Notes: generated by a model not told the origin, from the letters alone. Positions 1 to 9,497 are shown, counted from the first letter of the stretch. The stretch: DNA of 64,000 nucleotides from Aestuariibaculum suncheonense (GCF_014596935.1 NZ_JACVXC010000008.1:111926-175925); one strand, 5' to 3'. Numbers and translations are program-made.

Positions 1-1256
1 TAGCATATAGAGATGCATCAAGAGACTGGAAAGGGTTTTATCGTGCGGCAAACTGGGCAGTTACCACTCAAAAGTACATTGAGGGCATGGATGATGATTT
101 ATTTGATTCTGTTGAAATGAAGAATAAGTTAATTGGTGAGGCCGCTTTCGTTCAAGCTTTAAGTTATTTTTATATGGCCCGTATCTGGGGCGATGTGCCT
201 ATTATAGAGGAATCTCTTGAAAGTATCGACCAATTAGTTACAGAAGATGGATTTATCGTTTCGGTGCCAAGATCTCCAGAACTTGAGGTTTTAGATTTTG
301 CTTATCAGGCCGTAGAGAAATCAATTAGTTTGTTGGAGTATTCGTCTCCTGGCGATGCAGATTGGGCAATTCGCGCAAATAAAGCCAGTGCAGAAGCCTT
401 AAAAGCCCATATTGCATTATGGTATGCCTCTCGTGATAATGATAATTCATTAATGATTGATGAAGCTATTCTTGCAACGACTAATGTTATTAATAATAGT
501 GGTGCGAATTTAATTGATTATACGGTTGATGGGGCTGATGGCGTAGAAAGAATGTGTACAGGACAGTCAGAAACGGGTTTGTTTGAAGTTAATATTAGTT
601 CAGAGTATAACGAGTCTTTTAGAGTATCTACAGGCGATAACAACCATACAGGTTTAACATTAAATGCGCCTTTTAATCGTGCTACAGTTGCTACAGGAGC
701 AACGCCGGTTTGGAATCCTGATTTTTATGGTAATGAGATGATGGCTCAAGATGCTGATCGTGTCGACGATATTAGAAAGGATTTATTCTTCTACGAGTAT
801 GGTACAACTAATGGCACGTTTACAATGAAGTATGCTTATTCTTCGCAAGATCCAGATTCAGAAAGTGCTTATGCCTTATTTTCAGAATCAAACATTTTAA
901 TCTTCCGTTTAGCCGATATGTATTTATTAAGAGCTGAAGCTAATGCGAGATTAAATAAGGGAACAGATGCTGTTAATGATATTAATATGATTAGAAGCAA
1001 AGCTAACGTACCTAATTATACAGGAGCCACGGATAGAGCAAGTTTAATGAAAGCTATTTTTGATGAAAGAGCTATAGAATTTGTTGGAGAAGCGCAATCC
1101 GGTTATGATAGAATTCGTATGAATTATTTTGAAGGTGTTAGTTGGGCTAGTGTGAGCAGAAATGAAAAGAAAGGATATTTCTGGCCAGTACATCCAAATA
1201 TTATTTCTACAAATCCAGAAATTATTCAAACAGAATACTGGCAAGGAAGATTGTAA
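1..1256 (+). CDS. RagB/SusD family nutrient-uptake outer membrane protein, 5' end missing
   Basis: Open in frame from base 3 to the stop at 1256, so about 417 C-terminal residues are present and the lipoprotein signal lies upstream of the window. SusD proteins are surface lipoproteins that bind glycans or other nutrients and lid a SusC TonB-dependent channel. Family features seen are the helical TPR-like stretch with RLADMYLLRAEAN, the ERAIEFVGE segment followed by a YDRIRM-type motif, and a C-terminal FWPVHPNIISTNPEI segment, which matches the usual 'P..EI..NP' ending. An internal ATG at 87 exists but coding similarity continues upstream of it, so it is not the real start. The partner SusC gene should lie just left of the window. 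The next gene starts 28 bases downstream, which suggests one operon with the lipoproteins that follow. The substrate cannot be read from the sequence. Confidence 0.9.
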   Translation, partial: AYRDASRDWKGFYRAANWAVTTQKYIEGMDDDLFDSVEMKNKLIGEAAFVQALSYFYMARIWGDVPIIEESLESIDQLVTEDGFIVSVPRSPELEVLDFAYQAVEKSISLLEYSSPGDADWAIRANKASAEALKAHIALWYASRDNDNSLMIDEAILATTNVINNSGANLIDYTVDGADGVERMCTGQSETGLFEVNISSEYNESFRVSTGDNNHTGLTLNAPFNRATVATGATPVWNPDFYGNEMMAQDADRVDDIRKDLFFYEYGTTNGTFTMKYAYSSQDPDSESAYALFSESNILIFRLADMYLLRAEANARLNKGTDAVNDINMIRSKANVPNYTGATDRASLMKAIFDERAIEFVGEAQSGYDRIRMNYFEGVSWASVSRNEKKGYFWPVHPNIISTNPEIIQTEYWQGRL

Positions 1257-1284
1257 TTATTGTTTTAATTAAAAAAAACTAAAG

Positions 1285-1944
1285 ATGAAAAAATTAATAT
1301 TCCCTATACTTTCACTGCTTTTCTTCGCTTATGCTTGCGATGGAGGTGACTATTTAATAGATGGAGGGCTTAGTAATCCTAATACAGGAACAACAACTCT
1401 GGAATTTTTTAAATCACACGACCAATTAGATACGCTGGCTATTATTATAGAAAGAGCCGGTATGGAAGATGTGGTTAATGGTAATGTTACCATGTTTGCT
1501 CCTAACAATTTATCTATTAAAAATTATGTAGATAAAGTTTTGGCAGAAATGAGAGAATCAGATCCGCTGGCCGAGTTTACTGTGAATGATATACCAGTAG
1601 ATACCTTGACTAAATATTTAGGTAGTTACATTTTTGAAGGAAGAATAACTCGTGAAAATATGCCAAAAGATCAAGGATCTATTTATACAGCAATCAACGG
1701 AGAAGAGAGACGTATCTCCTTAGAGGCTATAGGTTTGTATGGTAATGAGTTAGAGAATTACCCGGAATTTGTGTTTTTAACGTATAAAGTTGGTACCGAT
1801 TGGGATGAATGGGATGCTACTGTAAATGACTCAAATGAGAAGGATGACAAGTTTGTAGTTAGAACCTCAAATATCATGTCTAATAATGGAGTTATCCATG
1901 TGCTTCAAGGAGGTCATACATTATTTAATTATGAGAGAGATTAA
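1285..1944 (+). CDS. Fasciclin-domain lipoprotein
   Basis: 219 residues. A signal peptide ends in a lipobox with Cys18 (FFAYAC), so it should be a lipoprotein, probably surface exposed like its neighbours. Residues about 38-215 resemble a fasciclin (FAS1) domain: an LDTLAIIIERAGM helix region, then the H1-like VTMFAPNN motif, and a C-terminal NNGVIHVLQGG motif. FAS1 domains mediate adhesion or binding of other proteins or polysaccharides. The gene sits 28 bases after the SusD gene and 31 bases before the next lipoprotein. Fasciclin lipoproteins are recurrent accessory members of some SusCD loci in Bacteroidota, where their ligand is unknown. Domain call is firm; the role in uptake is inferred from context. 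Confidence 0.85.
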   Translation: MKKLIFPILSLLFFAYACDGGDYLIDGGLSNPNTGTTTLEFFKSHDQLDTLAIIIERAGMEDVVNGNVTMFAPNNLSIKNYVDKVLAEMRESDPLAEFTVNDIPVDTLTKYLGSYIFEGRITRENMPKDQGSIYTAINGEERRISLEAIGLYGNELENYPEFVFLTYKVGTDWDEWDATVNDSNEKDDKFVVRTSNIMSNNGVIHVLQGGHTLFNYERD

Positions 1945-1975
1945 CGTATTCGAAAGAAAAAATTAAAAATAACAT

Positions 1976-3067
1976 ATGAAAAATATATTTTATACATTTT
2001 TGGCGATAGCGCTTATTATAGTCGCTTGTCAGCCACCAGAAGTAGGGTATTTAAGTGATAATATTCATGCAACTCAAGATACAGTATTTGTACCTCGTGG
2101 TATTTTTGTAAAAAGTGCTGTACCAGCCATTGAAGGGTCAACCTATCCCTTACATTGGGAAATAACGGGTATGACCGATTCGCAAGGTAATCCTACTGAT
2201 GCTTTTTTTGATGAATATGAAATTCTAACATGGAAAGAGTCGTTTAATCCAGACACCGACACTACATTGGCATTGGTTAATGAAAAATTAGAGTTGACAA
2301 AACGTCCTTCTATTTTTATGAACAGTGTGAGTGGAGAGTTTGCTTTTACTCAGGCTACTAAATTTATTGAAGGCGATGATATTTATAAAATAAATGTGAA
2401 GGTGTCTAATACAAAAGGAGAAAAGCAGTTAGATGATTTTACGGTTATAAAATTAGAACCTTTTAAACCTGTCGAATTTCCTACTGAGATGCGTTCTAGA
2501 CTTAATTTGGTAAAGCAATCGAATAATTCGTTAACAGCGTTACATACGTCTGTGATTACCAATGATTTTGATGATGAAGTGCCAAGTGTTTTAGATGGAA
2601 CACACCCTTATATAACCATTACAAAAATTAGTGAGGAGCCGTCTTTAGCAGTTAATGTTAAAATGGTAATTACAGATAGTTATGATAACCCAGTACATCC
2701 AGATAAAATTCCATTTTACCCAAATGGGGCATCTTATTTACAGAATTATCACGACAACTCTGTTGAAACAGTTTCAGATGCTACAGCAACAACCTTCTCT
2801 TTACCAGCACCACCGTTTCCGCAATATGCAAGAAACTATAACGGAAGTAGTTCGTATTTAATGTATTATATCTCTACAAGAGATGCTTTTACAGTAGATA
2901 CTGAAGCTTATGAAGCCGATTACGGAGCTTACGACTGGGCACCGTTCACAGATCCTGATACAGGAGATATTGTAAATCAGGCTTATATTCGCTGGGGTAT
3001 AAAAATTAACGACTCAGGAACCTGGGAAATTAAAATGCGCATTCCTTACACGAAATTAAAAGTGTAA
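1976..3067 (+). CDS. DUF5007-like lipoprotein of the Sus-like locus
   Basis: 363 residues with a type II signal peptide and lipobox Cys18 (LIIVAC). The mature protein begins QPPEVGYLSDNIHA and has a beta-rich composition consistent with tandem immunoglobulin-like or surface-glycan-binding-protein-like domains. The opening and length match what I recall of the DUF5007 family, which accompanies SusD and fasciclin genes, but that family name is from memory. No catalytic motif is visible. It lies in the same direction and close behind the fasciclin gene, so it is probably co-transcribed. A likely role is an accessory surface ligand-binding lipoprotein, by analogy with SusE/SusF-type genes placed after susD. 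That role is inference. Confidence 0.6.
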   Translation: MKNIFYTFLAIALIIVACQPPEVGYLSDNIHATQDTVFVPRGIFVKSAVPAIEGSTYPLHWEITGMTDSQGNPTDAFFDEYEILTWKESFNPDTDTTLALVNEKLELTKRPSIFMNSVSGEFAFTQATKFIEGDDIYKINVKVSNTKGEKQLDDFTVIKLEPFKPVEFPTEMRSRLNLVKQSNNSLTALHTSVITNDFDDEVPSVLDGTHPYITITKISEEPSLAVNVKMVITDSYDNPVHPDKIPFYPNGASYLQNYHDNSVETVSDATATTFSLPAPPFPQYARNYNGSSSYLMYYISTRDAFTVDTEAYEADYGAYDWAPFTDPDTGDIVNQAYIRWGIKINDSGTWEIKMRIPYTKLKV

Positions 3068-3141
3068 TTAGAGACTCAATAAATTATAAAATTAATCAGG
3101 GCTAGTAAATTCTAGCCTTGATTTTATTAAAATTCCCAAAC

Positions 3142-4467
3142 ATGATACTAAATAAATTATGGACCGCAGGTTTGCTGGTCTTTGGATGTTTTATGCCTGC
3201 TTTGGCACAAAGCAATGATGAAATTAAACCTTCAAGAACAGAGCAAATTTCTCCGATTATAAAAAAGACATTCAGAGAAGATCATTGCCCGCAACGCGTA
3301 CAGGGTGGTGGTACAAAAATGTATAATGGTTATATGCAGTTTAATGGTGCTATGGATGGTAACAGACAAGTAGATCCTCAAATAGCAGTAGGAGGTGGTT
3401 ATGTATTGCATGCAACTAACTCGGGACTCATAATTTATGATAAAGAAGGGGTATGTATTGATGGCGTTTCTCAAAACTGTTTTAATAAAGGTATAGACCC
3501 TAAAATGTTTTTTGATACGCATAATAAGGTTTTCGGATTTGATTTATGGAATCCATGGGATGCAGAGAAAAAGAAACCGGTAAATATCGCCATTTCAAAA
3601 TCAGATAATCCAACCAAAGGTTGGAACATATATCCGGTACCGGCCCCAAAAGGTGTAGATGGTGGTGGTATAGGTTTTAGCAAAAAATGGATTGGATATT
3701 CGTTTCCCGGAGGAGAGGAAAAAACCTTTGTCATGTCAATTAAAGACGCAAAAAAAGGAAAAGAAACTACAGTGTATCATTTTGAAGGCACTTTAGGTCA
3801 TCCTGTTTTTGTACAGGATGATACAGAAGACTTGTTCTTTTTTACTTTAACTAGTGAAGAGTTTATTATCACAAAAGTTACAGAAGGTGAAGACGGAACC
3901 CCAGTAGCTAAATTAGTAAGTCAAACAAAGCATAATTTAGAGTATACGAATTACCCACCAAAATCACCACAAAAAGATACAGAACAGAAAACATCTTCAG
4001 GAGACCGTAATCCTAAAAATTTAGTCTTTCAAAATGGATGTATTTGGTTTTCTCATGCTGTAAATTATAAAGGAAGATCAGCAGTGCAATGGCATCAAGT
4101 TAAAACTGATGGAACGATTGTTCAAACAGGATTAATAGAGAATGAAGGCACTAACTATATACAAACTACCATAGCAGTAAATAAGAATAATGATGTTGTT
4201 ATCGGATTTCAGGAAACCAATGAAAATATGTTTATCAGCCCTCGATTCGCTTATCGTCATGCAAATGATCCTCTAGGGGAAGTAACAGAAATTGTGAATT
4301 TAGGAGAAGGTAAAGGAGCTACAGACGGGACTTCTTGGGGAGACTATAGTGGTAGTGTTATAGATGGAGATAATTTAACTGATTTGTGGACCGTACAAAG
4401 TATTGCGAATAAATACGGTAAAGGAGAGACTGTAATTGTGAAGGTGCCTTTTCAAGAGAAAAAATAA
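3142..4467 (+). CDS. Secreted protein of unknown function, probable beta-propeller
   Basis: ATG at 3142 gives 441 residues with a clean Sec signal peptide (about residues 1-23, ending PALAQ). An upstream in-frame TTG at 3118 would add eight residues ahead of the signal and is less likely. The mature protein has repeated short strands with Gly, Asn and Trp turns. Examples are DPQIAVGGGYVLHATNSGL, an ISKSDNPTKGW segment, HPVFVQDDTEDLFFF and, near the end, SWGDYSGSVIDGDNLTDLWT. This is the pattern of propeller-like exoproteins that compare displayed values over several blades. No Cys lipobox and no T9SS tail are seen. It follows the lipoprotein genes by 74 bases and is followed after four bases by the DUF3472 gene, so co-expression with the uptake locus is likely. 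I do not recognise a defined enzymatic family. Confidence 0.7.
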   Translation: MILNKLWTAGLLVFGCFMPALAQSNDEIKPSRTEQISPIIKKTFREDHCPQRVQGGGTKMYNGYMQFNGAMDGNRQVDPQIAVGGGYVLHATNSGLIIYDKEGVCIDGVSQNCFNKGIDPKMFFDTHNKVFGFDLWNPWDAEKKKPVNIAISKSDNPTKGWNIYPVPAPKGVDGGGIGFSKKWIGYSFPGGEEKTFVMSIKDAKKGKETTVYHFEGTLGHPVFVQDDTEDLFFFTLTSEEFIITKVTEGEDGTPVAKLVSQTKHNLEYTNYPPKSPQKDTEQKTSSGDRNPKNLVFQNGCIWFSHAVNYKGRSAVQWHQVKTDGTIVQTGLIENEGTNYIQTTIAVNKNNDVVIGFQETNENMFISPRFAYRHANDPLGEVTEIVNLGEGKGATDGTSWGDYSGSVIDGDNLTDLWTVQSIANKYGKGETVIVKVPFQEKK

Positions 4468-4471
4468 AATT

Positions 4472-5821
4472 ATGAATTTAAGTCAAACAAAATATTTAAG
4501 AACAACTCTATTTGGAGTGGTATTGGCATCTAGTCTTTTTGGCTGTCGTTCCAATAATAAAGGTGAGTTCGCTTCAGTTAGTGATGCAATTCAGGAGTCA
4601 GAAAATAAAATAGTCATACCAACAAAAGGTAATAGTTGGGTGGTAAATCAATTACATAAAAATGAAGAAGTTATTGGGGATGAAGGTATTCATAACTGGA
4701 CCGATCTATCCAGTAAAATAAGAACCTATTTTAAAACCACTGTTTCAGGTAAGCTTCATGTGGCTATACGCGTTAGGTCTATTGATGGTCCATCTTTAAT
4801 AAAAGTGACTTTAGGTGAGGTTAGTAAAGAGGTTAAGATAGGTAATAATGAATACGAAACTATTGAAATAGGGGATTTTAATATTAATGAAGGATATAAC
4901 TTTATAGAACTTCAGGGGCTTAGCAAAACAGGAGAAAACATTGCAGGAGTAAAAGATATTATTATAAATGGAGAACCGACAAATAGCAAAGTTTATTTTA
5001 TAAACGAAGATTTTTATTTTGGTCGTCGTGGCCCATCGGTTCATTTGAGATATAAAACACCAGAAAATAAGGATGTGCTTTGGTATTATAATGAAATAAA
5101 TGTGCCCGTTGGAGAAGATGTTTTAGGATCGTATTACATGGCAAATGGTTTTAAACATGGGTATTTCGGAATTCAGGTAAATTCAGAAAACGAAAGAAGA
5201 GTATTGTTTTCTGTTTGGAGTCCGTTTAAAACTCAGGACCCTAAAGAAATTCCAGATGAATATAAAATTGTATTACTAGGAAAAGGACAAGGAGTAACAA
5301 CCGGTGAGTTTGGAAACGAAGGTTCCGGGGGGCAAAGCTATAAGGTGTTTAATTGGAAGGCTGGTTTAACCTATAAGTTCTTATTAAAAGGGGAGCCAAC
5401 TGATAATAACCAAACTATTTATACGGCTTACTTTTTTACTCCAGAAGATAATACTTGGAATTTAATTGCGAGTTTTAAAAGACCGGAAACATCAACATAT
5501 TTAAAGAATTTCTATTCGTTTTTAGAGAATTTTAGAACAGATACCGGCTATATTACCAGAAAAGCTAATTATCAGAATCAGTGGGTGTACACTACCGAAG
5601 GGTACTGGGAGGAGCTTACTGAAGCGACATTTACAGCAGATGCCACGGCAAAAAAAGAATCCAGAATGGATTATGCCGGAGGTGTTGAAGGGAATGTGTA
5701 TTTCATGAAAAATTGTGGGTTTTTCAATAACACCACCGAAATAGGTTCTGTATTTACGCGTGAAGCTAATGGTACTGCTCCGGATATTGATTTTTCAAAA
5801 TTAGAAACTCCAAAATTATAA
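4472..5821 (+). CDS. DUF5077 and DUF3472 domain lipoprotein
   Basis: 449 residues, lipobox Cys25 (SSLFGC). Residues about 48-165 fit a DUF5077 N-terminal jelly-roll module, which resembles a carbohydrate-binding domain. Residues about 178-370 fit DUF3472, with FGRRGPSVHLRY, the Trp-Tyr-Tyr-Asn-Glu stretch and GYFGIQVNSENERRVLFSVWSP followed by a Gly-rich GQGVTTGEFGNEGSGGQ loop. Proteins with this pairing occur in Bacteroidota surface polysaccharide loci. Their biochemical role is unknown, and binding or remodelling of glycans is a guess. The gene starts four bases after the preceding stop and is the last of the left-hand operon, since a strong terminator lies 70 bases downstream at 5892-5926. 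Confidence 0.8.
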   Translation: MNLSQTKYLRTTLFGVVLASSLFGCRSNNKGEFASVSDAIQESENKIVIPTKGNSWVVNQLHKNEEVIGDEGIHNWTDLSSKIRTYFKTTVSGKLHVAIRVRSIDGPSLIKVTLGEVSKEVKIGNNEYETIEIGDFNINEGYNFIELQGLSKTGENIAGVKDIIINGEPTNSKVYFINEDFYFGRRGPSVHLRYKTPENKDVLWYYNEINVPVGEDVLGSYYMANGFKHGYFGIQVNSENERRVLFSVWSPFKTQDPKEIPDEYKIVLLGKGQGVTTGEFGNEGSGGQSYKVFNWKAGLTYKFLLKGEPTDNNQTIYTAYFFTPEDNTWNLIASFKRPETSTYLKNFYSFLENFRTDTGYITRKANYQNQWVYTTEGYWEELTEATFTADATAKKESRMDYAGGVEGNVYFMKNCGFFNNTTEIGSVFTREANGTAPDIDFSKLETPKL

Positions 5822-5891
5822 TTTGTATTAAAAGTTACTATGCTCTGTGTAATGCATATTTTTTGGTTTAACTTTTTAGAAAGTTAATTTT

Positions 5892-5926
5892 AAAGCCTTT
5901 GGTGTGGTTGCCAAAGGCTTTTTTTG
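5892..5926 (+). terminator. Rho-independent terminator of the Sus-like operon
   Basis: Inverted repeat AAAGCCTTTGG / CCAAAGGCTTT with a short loop followed by a run of T residues. It sits between convergent genes, so it may serve the minus-strand head-GIN gene as well. Confidence 0.85.
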
Positions 5927-5948
5927 TATTCAAAAGCTTGGTTAGTAG

Positions 5949-6677
5949 TTATTGTTTTTTTATACTCCCCGAAGAACTACTATTTTTACTTATACTTTCA
6001 GGTTGTCCTAAGTATTTAATGTCGGCACCGCTACTGGCATCGGCAGTTAATTCTTTTAAGGAATTTACTGTAATATCGGCACCACTCGATGCTTTTACCT
6101 GGCTCGATTCAGCAATTAAATTAGCACCTTTAAAATCGCTTCCGCTGGTAGATTCCACAACAAGTTTTTTGGTCTTTCCAGAAACTTTTAAATCACTTCC
6201 ACTGGTGGTTTTACAAATTAAACTATTGGTATTAACATCTAGCTTCATATCGCTGCCGCTGGTTGACTCTAAGTTTAAATAATCAGCGATAATGGTATTG
6301 GTAGAGAATACATCGCTACCACTGGTAGATTTAATACTCGAAATATCTTTAAAATTCACAATAACTTTTTTAGACTTGCATCGTCCAATGTTTTTTTCGC
6401 AATGAATTTTTAAAGTGCCGTCTATCACTTCAGTGATAATTAATGCCTGAAGATTTTCATCAGCTTCAACCGTAACACTTGTTTGGTTACTTTGGGTTAG
6501 ATAAACGTCTAAACCTTCAGTAGCTTTAATTGCTGTGAAAGGTTCTGAAATGCTGCGTTCTTCTGTTATTACATTGCCATTGCCTTTTACTCCCGAGTTG
6601 AAGTTAACATCGAAATTGCAGGAAAACAGGCTCAAGCTAAGTATGGTAGTTACGATAATTTTGATTAGTGTTGTCAT
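5949..6677 (-). CDS. Head GIN (DUF2807) domain lipoprotein
   Basis: 242 residues, lipobox Cys20 (LSLFSC). After the signal it has the head-GIN opening (KGNGNVITEERSISEPFTAI..) and a series of roughly 20-residue rungs. Each carries S/T-S-G-S-D or S-S-G-A-D: there are four SGSD copies and two SGAD copies, which fits a right-handed parallel beta-helix. DUF2807 proteins are envelope or periplasmic proteins without known catalysis. It lies 100 bases downstream of, and co-directional with, the PadR and PspC genes. The PspC protein's C-terminal half has similar beta-helix character, so a shared role in sensing envelope state is plausible but inferred. Confidence 0.85.
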   Translation of the reverse strand: MTTLIKIIVTTILSLSLFSCNFDVNFNSGVKGNGNVITEERSISEPFTAIKATEGLDVYLTQSNQTSVTVEADENLQALIITEVIDGTLKIHCEKNIGRCKSKKVIVNFKDISSIKSTSGSDVFSTNTIIADYLNLESTSGSDMKLDVNTNSLICKTTSGSDLKVSGKTKKLVVESTSGSDFKGANLIAESSQVKASSGADITVNSLKELTADASSGADIKYLGQPESISKNSSSSGSIKKQ

Positions 6678-6777
6678 GACTGTTCGTTTTTTGATTGATG
6701 TAATGAGTTCAAATATCTGGTTTTATAGTTTTGATGAGTAACTTCAATGTTTGAACTGTTTTTTTGATGATGAATTG

Positions 6778-8592
6778 TTACTGGTTTTCGTTTTTCTCAT
6801 CGGAAGTGATGTTGATACCGGTAGAGTCTATTTTAACTCGTACAGTTTCAACTTCACCGTTAATACCGTTCTCGTCAATTTTTAAAATTTGTTTGTCTCC
6901 GGTTTTAATCTCGATACCTTTATCGTTAATTTTTACCTGAGGCATATCCACATTGACTTCAAATGATTCTTCTTCTTTTTCAGTTTCACATGTTTTACAA
7001 ATAACATTGTCGCTACCTATGGTTAAGTAATGATTAACCTGGTTAGAGGTCACGATATTATTAGAATGGGTTCTGTAATTTAAAAATGATTCCGTGTTTT
7101 TTTCGAAATAAACCACACTTTCAACTGGTAAATACAGTGTAATTAATACTTCCTGCTCACAGTATTTATTTGAAATAGCTGTAGAATAATAAGCGTCTAA
7201 AACCAAGTCTTTATTGTTAAATGCGTAGCTATATTCAATGTTTTTAGCACGATCTAATGCTTTTTCATAGTTTCGGCCATCGGCACTTTTCTCAATTTTT
7301 ATTGAAGCCACACTATCTGTGGTTGATTTCACCTGAATTCTTAAATCTTTGCTGAAAATTGTTTTTTTACCTTCAGGGTTGCTGGCTACTTTAAAAGCAT
7401 CATGTCTGTAAAACGGATTTTTGAAATAATCGTTTTCTGCAAAACTTACAATCAAGGTGTCTTTAGCTCTAGTTTCTAAAGGCATTTTTTCAATATAATG
7501 CTCATTATAGGCATGCTCACTAGCTTCTCTAATGGAAACAATAGCAATACCAATTAGCGAGAATAACCATAACCCTAGTAACGATAACTTAGCTACTTTT
7601 CCAATAGATTTCAGATTGGTAATAAGTATTCGTAATCCTAAATAAAAGAGAAAGAAAAACGGAATACCAACCGCTAAAAACGCGAGAAGTGAAGCGAACC
7701 ACACAGGAGTTTCGCCTGCATTAACGATACCAACAAGGTCTGTTCCTGGTATAATATCTATGGCGCCTAACGAGAATAATCCAACGATTAAAGCGATTAA
7801 AGTGGATGCACCTATTAAGATTAAAATCAGCCCGATAAATTTGGCGATAATCTTAAAGAAGAACATAATTACATCGGCAAGCGTGTCAAAGAAAGTTCTG
7901 GAACTTGATTTTATTTTATTGCCTTGTTTTTTTATATCTACTTTCTTAGCGGCACCCGATACCGAATCCGATACGTTTTTGGCAACTCCTGAAACCGTTT
8001 CACTTACGGAGTCGAAACCATCCTTAATTTTTTTTTCGATGTTACTAATGTTTACCGGTTCGCCAGTCATCATTAGTTTTTCGGCAGTGGTTTTTGCTTC
8101 TGGAACTAAAATCCAGAGTAAAATGTATAGTAAAATACCGGTCCCAAATCCACCAACAACCAAAAGAATCCAGATTAATCGAATCCATATGGCATCGATA
8201 CCAAAATAATGAGCTAAACCTGCCGAAACACCACCAATATAAGAGTTGTCTGTATCTCTAAAGAGTTTTTTGTTCGATTTTTCTTTTTGTGATGATGATG
8301 ATTGTGGTTCGTCTTCAAAAATTTCGTCGTCTACCAAATAGTCTTCCGGTTGTCCCATAATCGAGATAACCTCGTCCACTTCTTTGTTACCAATAACCTG
8401 TCTTTCGTTAATAAGGCGTTCGCTAAATAATTCGGCAATGCGAGCTTCAATATCAGCGATAATTTCGGCGCGCCCTTGAGAATCAGTAAATGAACGTTTT
8501 ATAGCCTCAAGATAGCGCTGTAATTTTAAGTATGCATCTTCATCAATATGGAAGAATATACCTGCTAAATTTATATTGACTGTTTTATTCAT
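6778..8592 (-). CDS. PspC domain-containing membrane protein
   Basis: 604 residues. Residues 1-95 form a charged cytoplasmic helical region with the IADIEARIAELFSERL motif common at the N-terminus of Bacteroidota PspC proteins. A PspC domain covers about 108-168 (YIGGVSAGLAHYFGID, then a hydrophobic helix ending LLYILLWILVPEA). Further membrane segments lie at about 240-275, 295-325 and 340-360. The last 240 residues look extracytoplasmic and beta-rich. PspC is a membrane sensor in the phage-shock response of proteobacteria; in Bacteroidota the large PspC proteins are probably envelope-stress components. The start overlaps the end of the PadR gene by eight bases, indicating translational coupling and likely control by that repressor. 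Confidence 0.9.
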   Translation of the reverse strand: MNKTVNINLAGIFFHIDEDAYLKLQRYLEAIKRSFTDSQGRAEIIADIEARIAELFSERLINERQVIGNKEVDEVISIMGQPEDYLVDDEIFEDEPQSSSSQKEKSNKKLFRDTDNSYIGGVSAGLAHYFGIDAIWIRLIWILLVVGGFGTGILLYILLWILVPEAKTTAEKLMMTGEPVNISNIEKKIKDGFDSVSETVSGVAKNVSDSVSGAAKKVDIKKQGNKIKSSSRTFFDTLADVIMFFFKIIAKFIGLILILIGASTLIALIVGLFSLGAIDIIPGTDLVGIVNAGETPVWFASLLAFLAVGIPFFFLFYLGLRILITNLKSIGKVAKLSLLGLWLFSLIGIAIVSIREASEHAYNEHYIEKMPLETRAKDTLIVSFAENDYFKNPFYRHDAFKVASNPEGKKTIFSKDLRIQVKSTTDSVASIKIEKSADGRNYEKALDRAKNIEYSYAFNNKDLVLDAYYSTAISNKYCEQEVLITLYLPVESVVYFEKNTESFLNYRTHSNNIVTSNQVNHYLTIGSDNVICKTCETEKEEESFEVNVDMPQVKINDKGIEIKTGDKQILKIDENGINGEVETVRVKIDSTGINITSDEKNENQ

Positions 8593-8929
8593 TTTTGTTC
8601 GTTTTTTGATTGGTTACTATGTTAACAGCGTTTTGTAATTCGCTCCAAGTGGTGTTTAATTCGTTTAAAAATAATTTACCTGTTTCGGTTAAACCGTAGT
8701 ATTTTCTTGGTGGGCCCGAAGTGCTTTCTTCCCAACGGTAGTTAAGAAGTCCGGCGTTTTTTAGTCTTGTTAGTAGCGGATAAATAGTGCCTTCTACCAC
8801 AAGCAGTTTTGCGTCTTTTAAGGTGTCCAGAATTTCTGCTACATAGGCATCGTCATCTTTTAAGACCGATAGTATGCAGAATTCTAAAACGCCTTTACGC
8901 ATCTGTGCTTTTGTGTTCTCTATCTTCAT
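8585..8929 (-). CDS. PadR family transcriptional regulator
   Basis: 114 residues, the usual length for the short PadR subfamily. The winged helix covers most of the protein: LEFCILSVLKDDDAYVAEIL, VVEGTIYPLLTRLKNAGLLNY and PPRKYYGLTETGKLFL are the typical PadR landmarks. The family binds DNA as dimers near its own promoter and usually represses an adjacent operon in response to envelope or small-molecule cues. It is the first gene of the PadR-PspC-head-GIN unit and overlaps the PspC start by eight bases, so autoregulation of all three is the expected arrangement. The ligand is unknown. Confidence 0.9.
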   Translation of the reverse strand: MKIENTKAQMRKGVLEFCILSVLKDDDAYVAEILDTLKDAKLLVVEGTIYPLLTRLKNAGLLNYRWEESTSGPPRKYYGLTETGKLFLNELNTTWSELQNAVNIVTNQKTNKNE

Positions 8930-9022
8930 GTTCTAAAGCATTTTAATGTTGTGAAACTGTTCATTTTTTGATTGATGATTGATTGATGAAAACTGAAAAT
9001 ATTCAGTATATAATTGATGAAA

Positions 9023-9469
9023 TTATTTTAAAAAATTTATGGTTAACGGATAGTTGTAATATTCACCATCTCTGGCTTTCAAACTGGCTAGAATAATTAA
9101 AACCAGCTCTATTATAAATCCAATTACGGCAATGACTCCTAAAAATCCACCCACGTACAATAATGGTGAAGGTTTCCCTAGACTAATATGAAAACTTTCA
9201 AAACCATTAAAATCTATAAAATCGATACCACTAAATAATTTAAAAACAAAAAACGGAATGGTTAGCGTCCCCAATATGATGGCATACAATAAGATGCTGA
9301 TTTGAAAATTAATGGCTTGTTTACCATGAGCGTCTATAAACTCCGATTTATCTTTATTCGTTATCCAAAGGATGATTGGTCCAAGGAAATTTCCAAACGG
9401 AATTATAAACCTACTGAAGGTTGATAGGTGAATAAAAGTAGCGATGTTTTTTTGATGGTTGTCTAGCAT
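9023..9469 (-). CDS. DUF4870 domain-containing membrane protein
   Basis: 148 residues. It has an N-terminal cytoplasmic HQKNIATFIHLSTFSRF segment, then three hydrophobic segments, with the family motif FIDAHGKQAINFQISILLY at about residues 50-70 (DUF4870, also called a Tic20-like fold). Function in bacteria is unknown. A minus-strand TATATTTG element at 9498-9505, about 30 bases upstream of the start, fits the Bacteroidota -7 consensus and is the probable promoter. The gene stands alone, about 90 bases downstream of the PadR start region and divergent from the DUF4442 gene. Confidence 0.85.
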   Translation of the reverse strand: MLDNHQKNIATFIHLSTFSRFIIPFGNFLGPIILWITNKDKSEFIDAHGKQAINFQISILLYAIILGTLTIPFFVFKLFSGIDFIDFNGFESFHISLGKPSPLLYVGGFLGVIAVIGFIIELVLIILASLKARDGEYYNYPLTINFLK

Positions 9470-9497
9470 GATTTAAAACATATAATAGTTTCTTATG

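Noticed and set aside
5899..6282. Plus-strand open frame opposite the head-GIN gene
   Set aside because: It overlaps a convincing lipoprotein gene on the other strand and starts within the terminator; its composition mirrors the repeated SGSD codons.
7760..8209. Plus-strand open frame of 149 codons inside the PspC gene
   Set aside because: Shadow of a well-supported gene on the opposite strand, with no recognisable motif.
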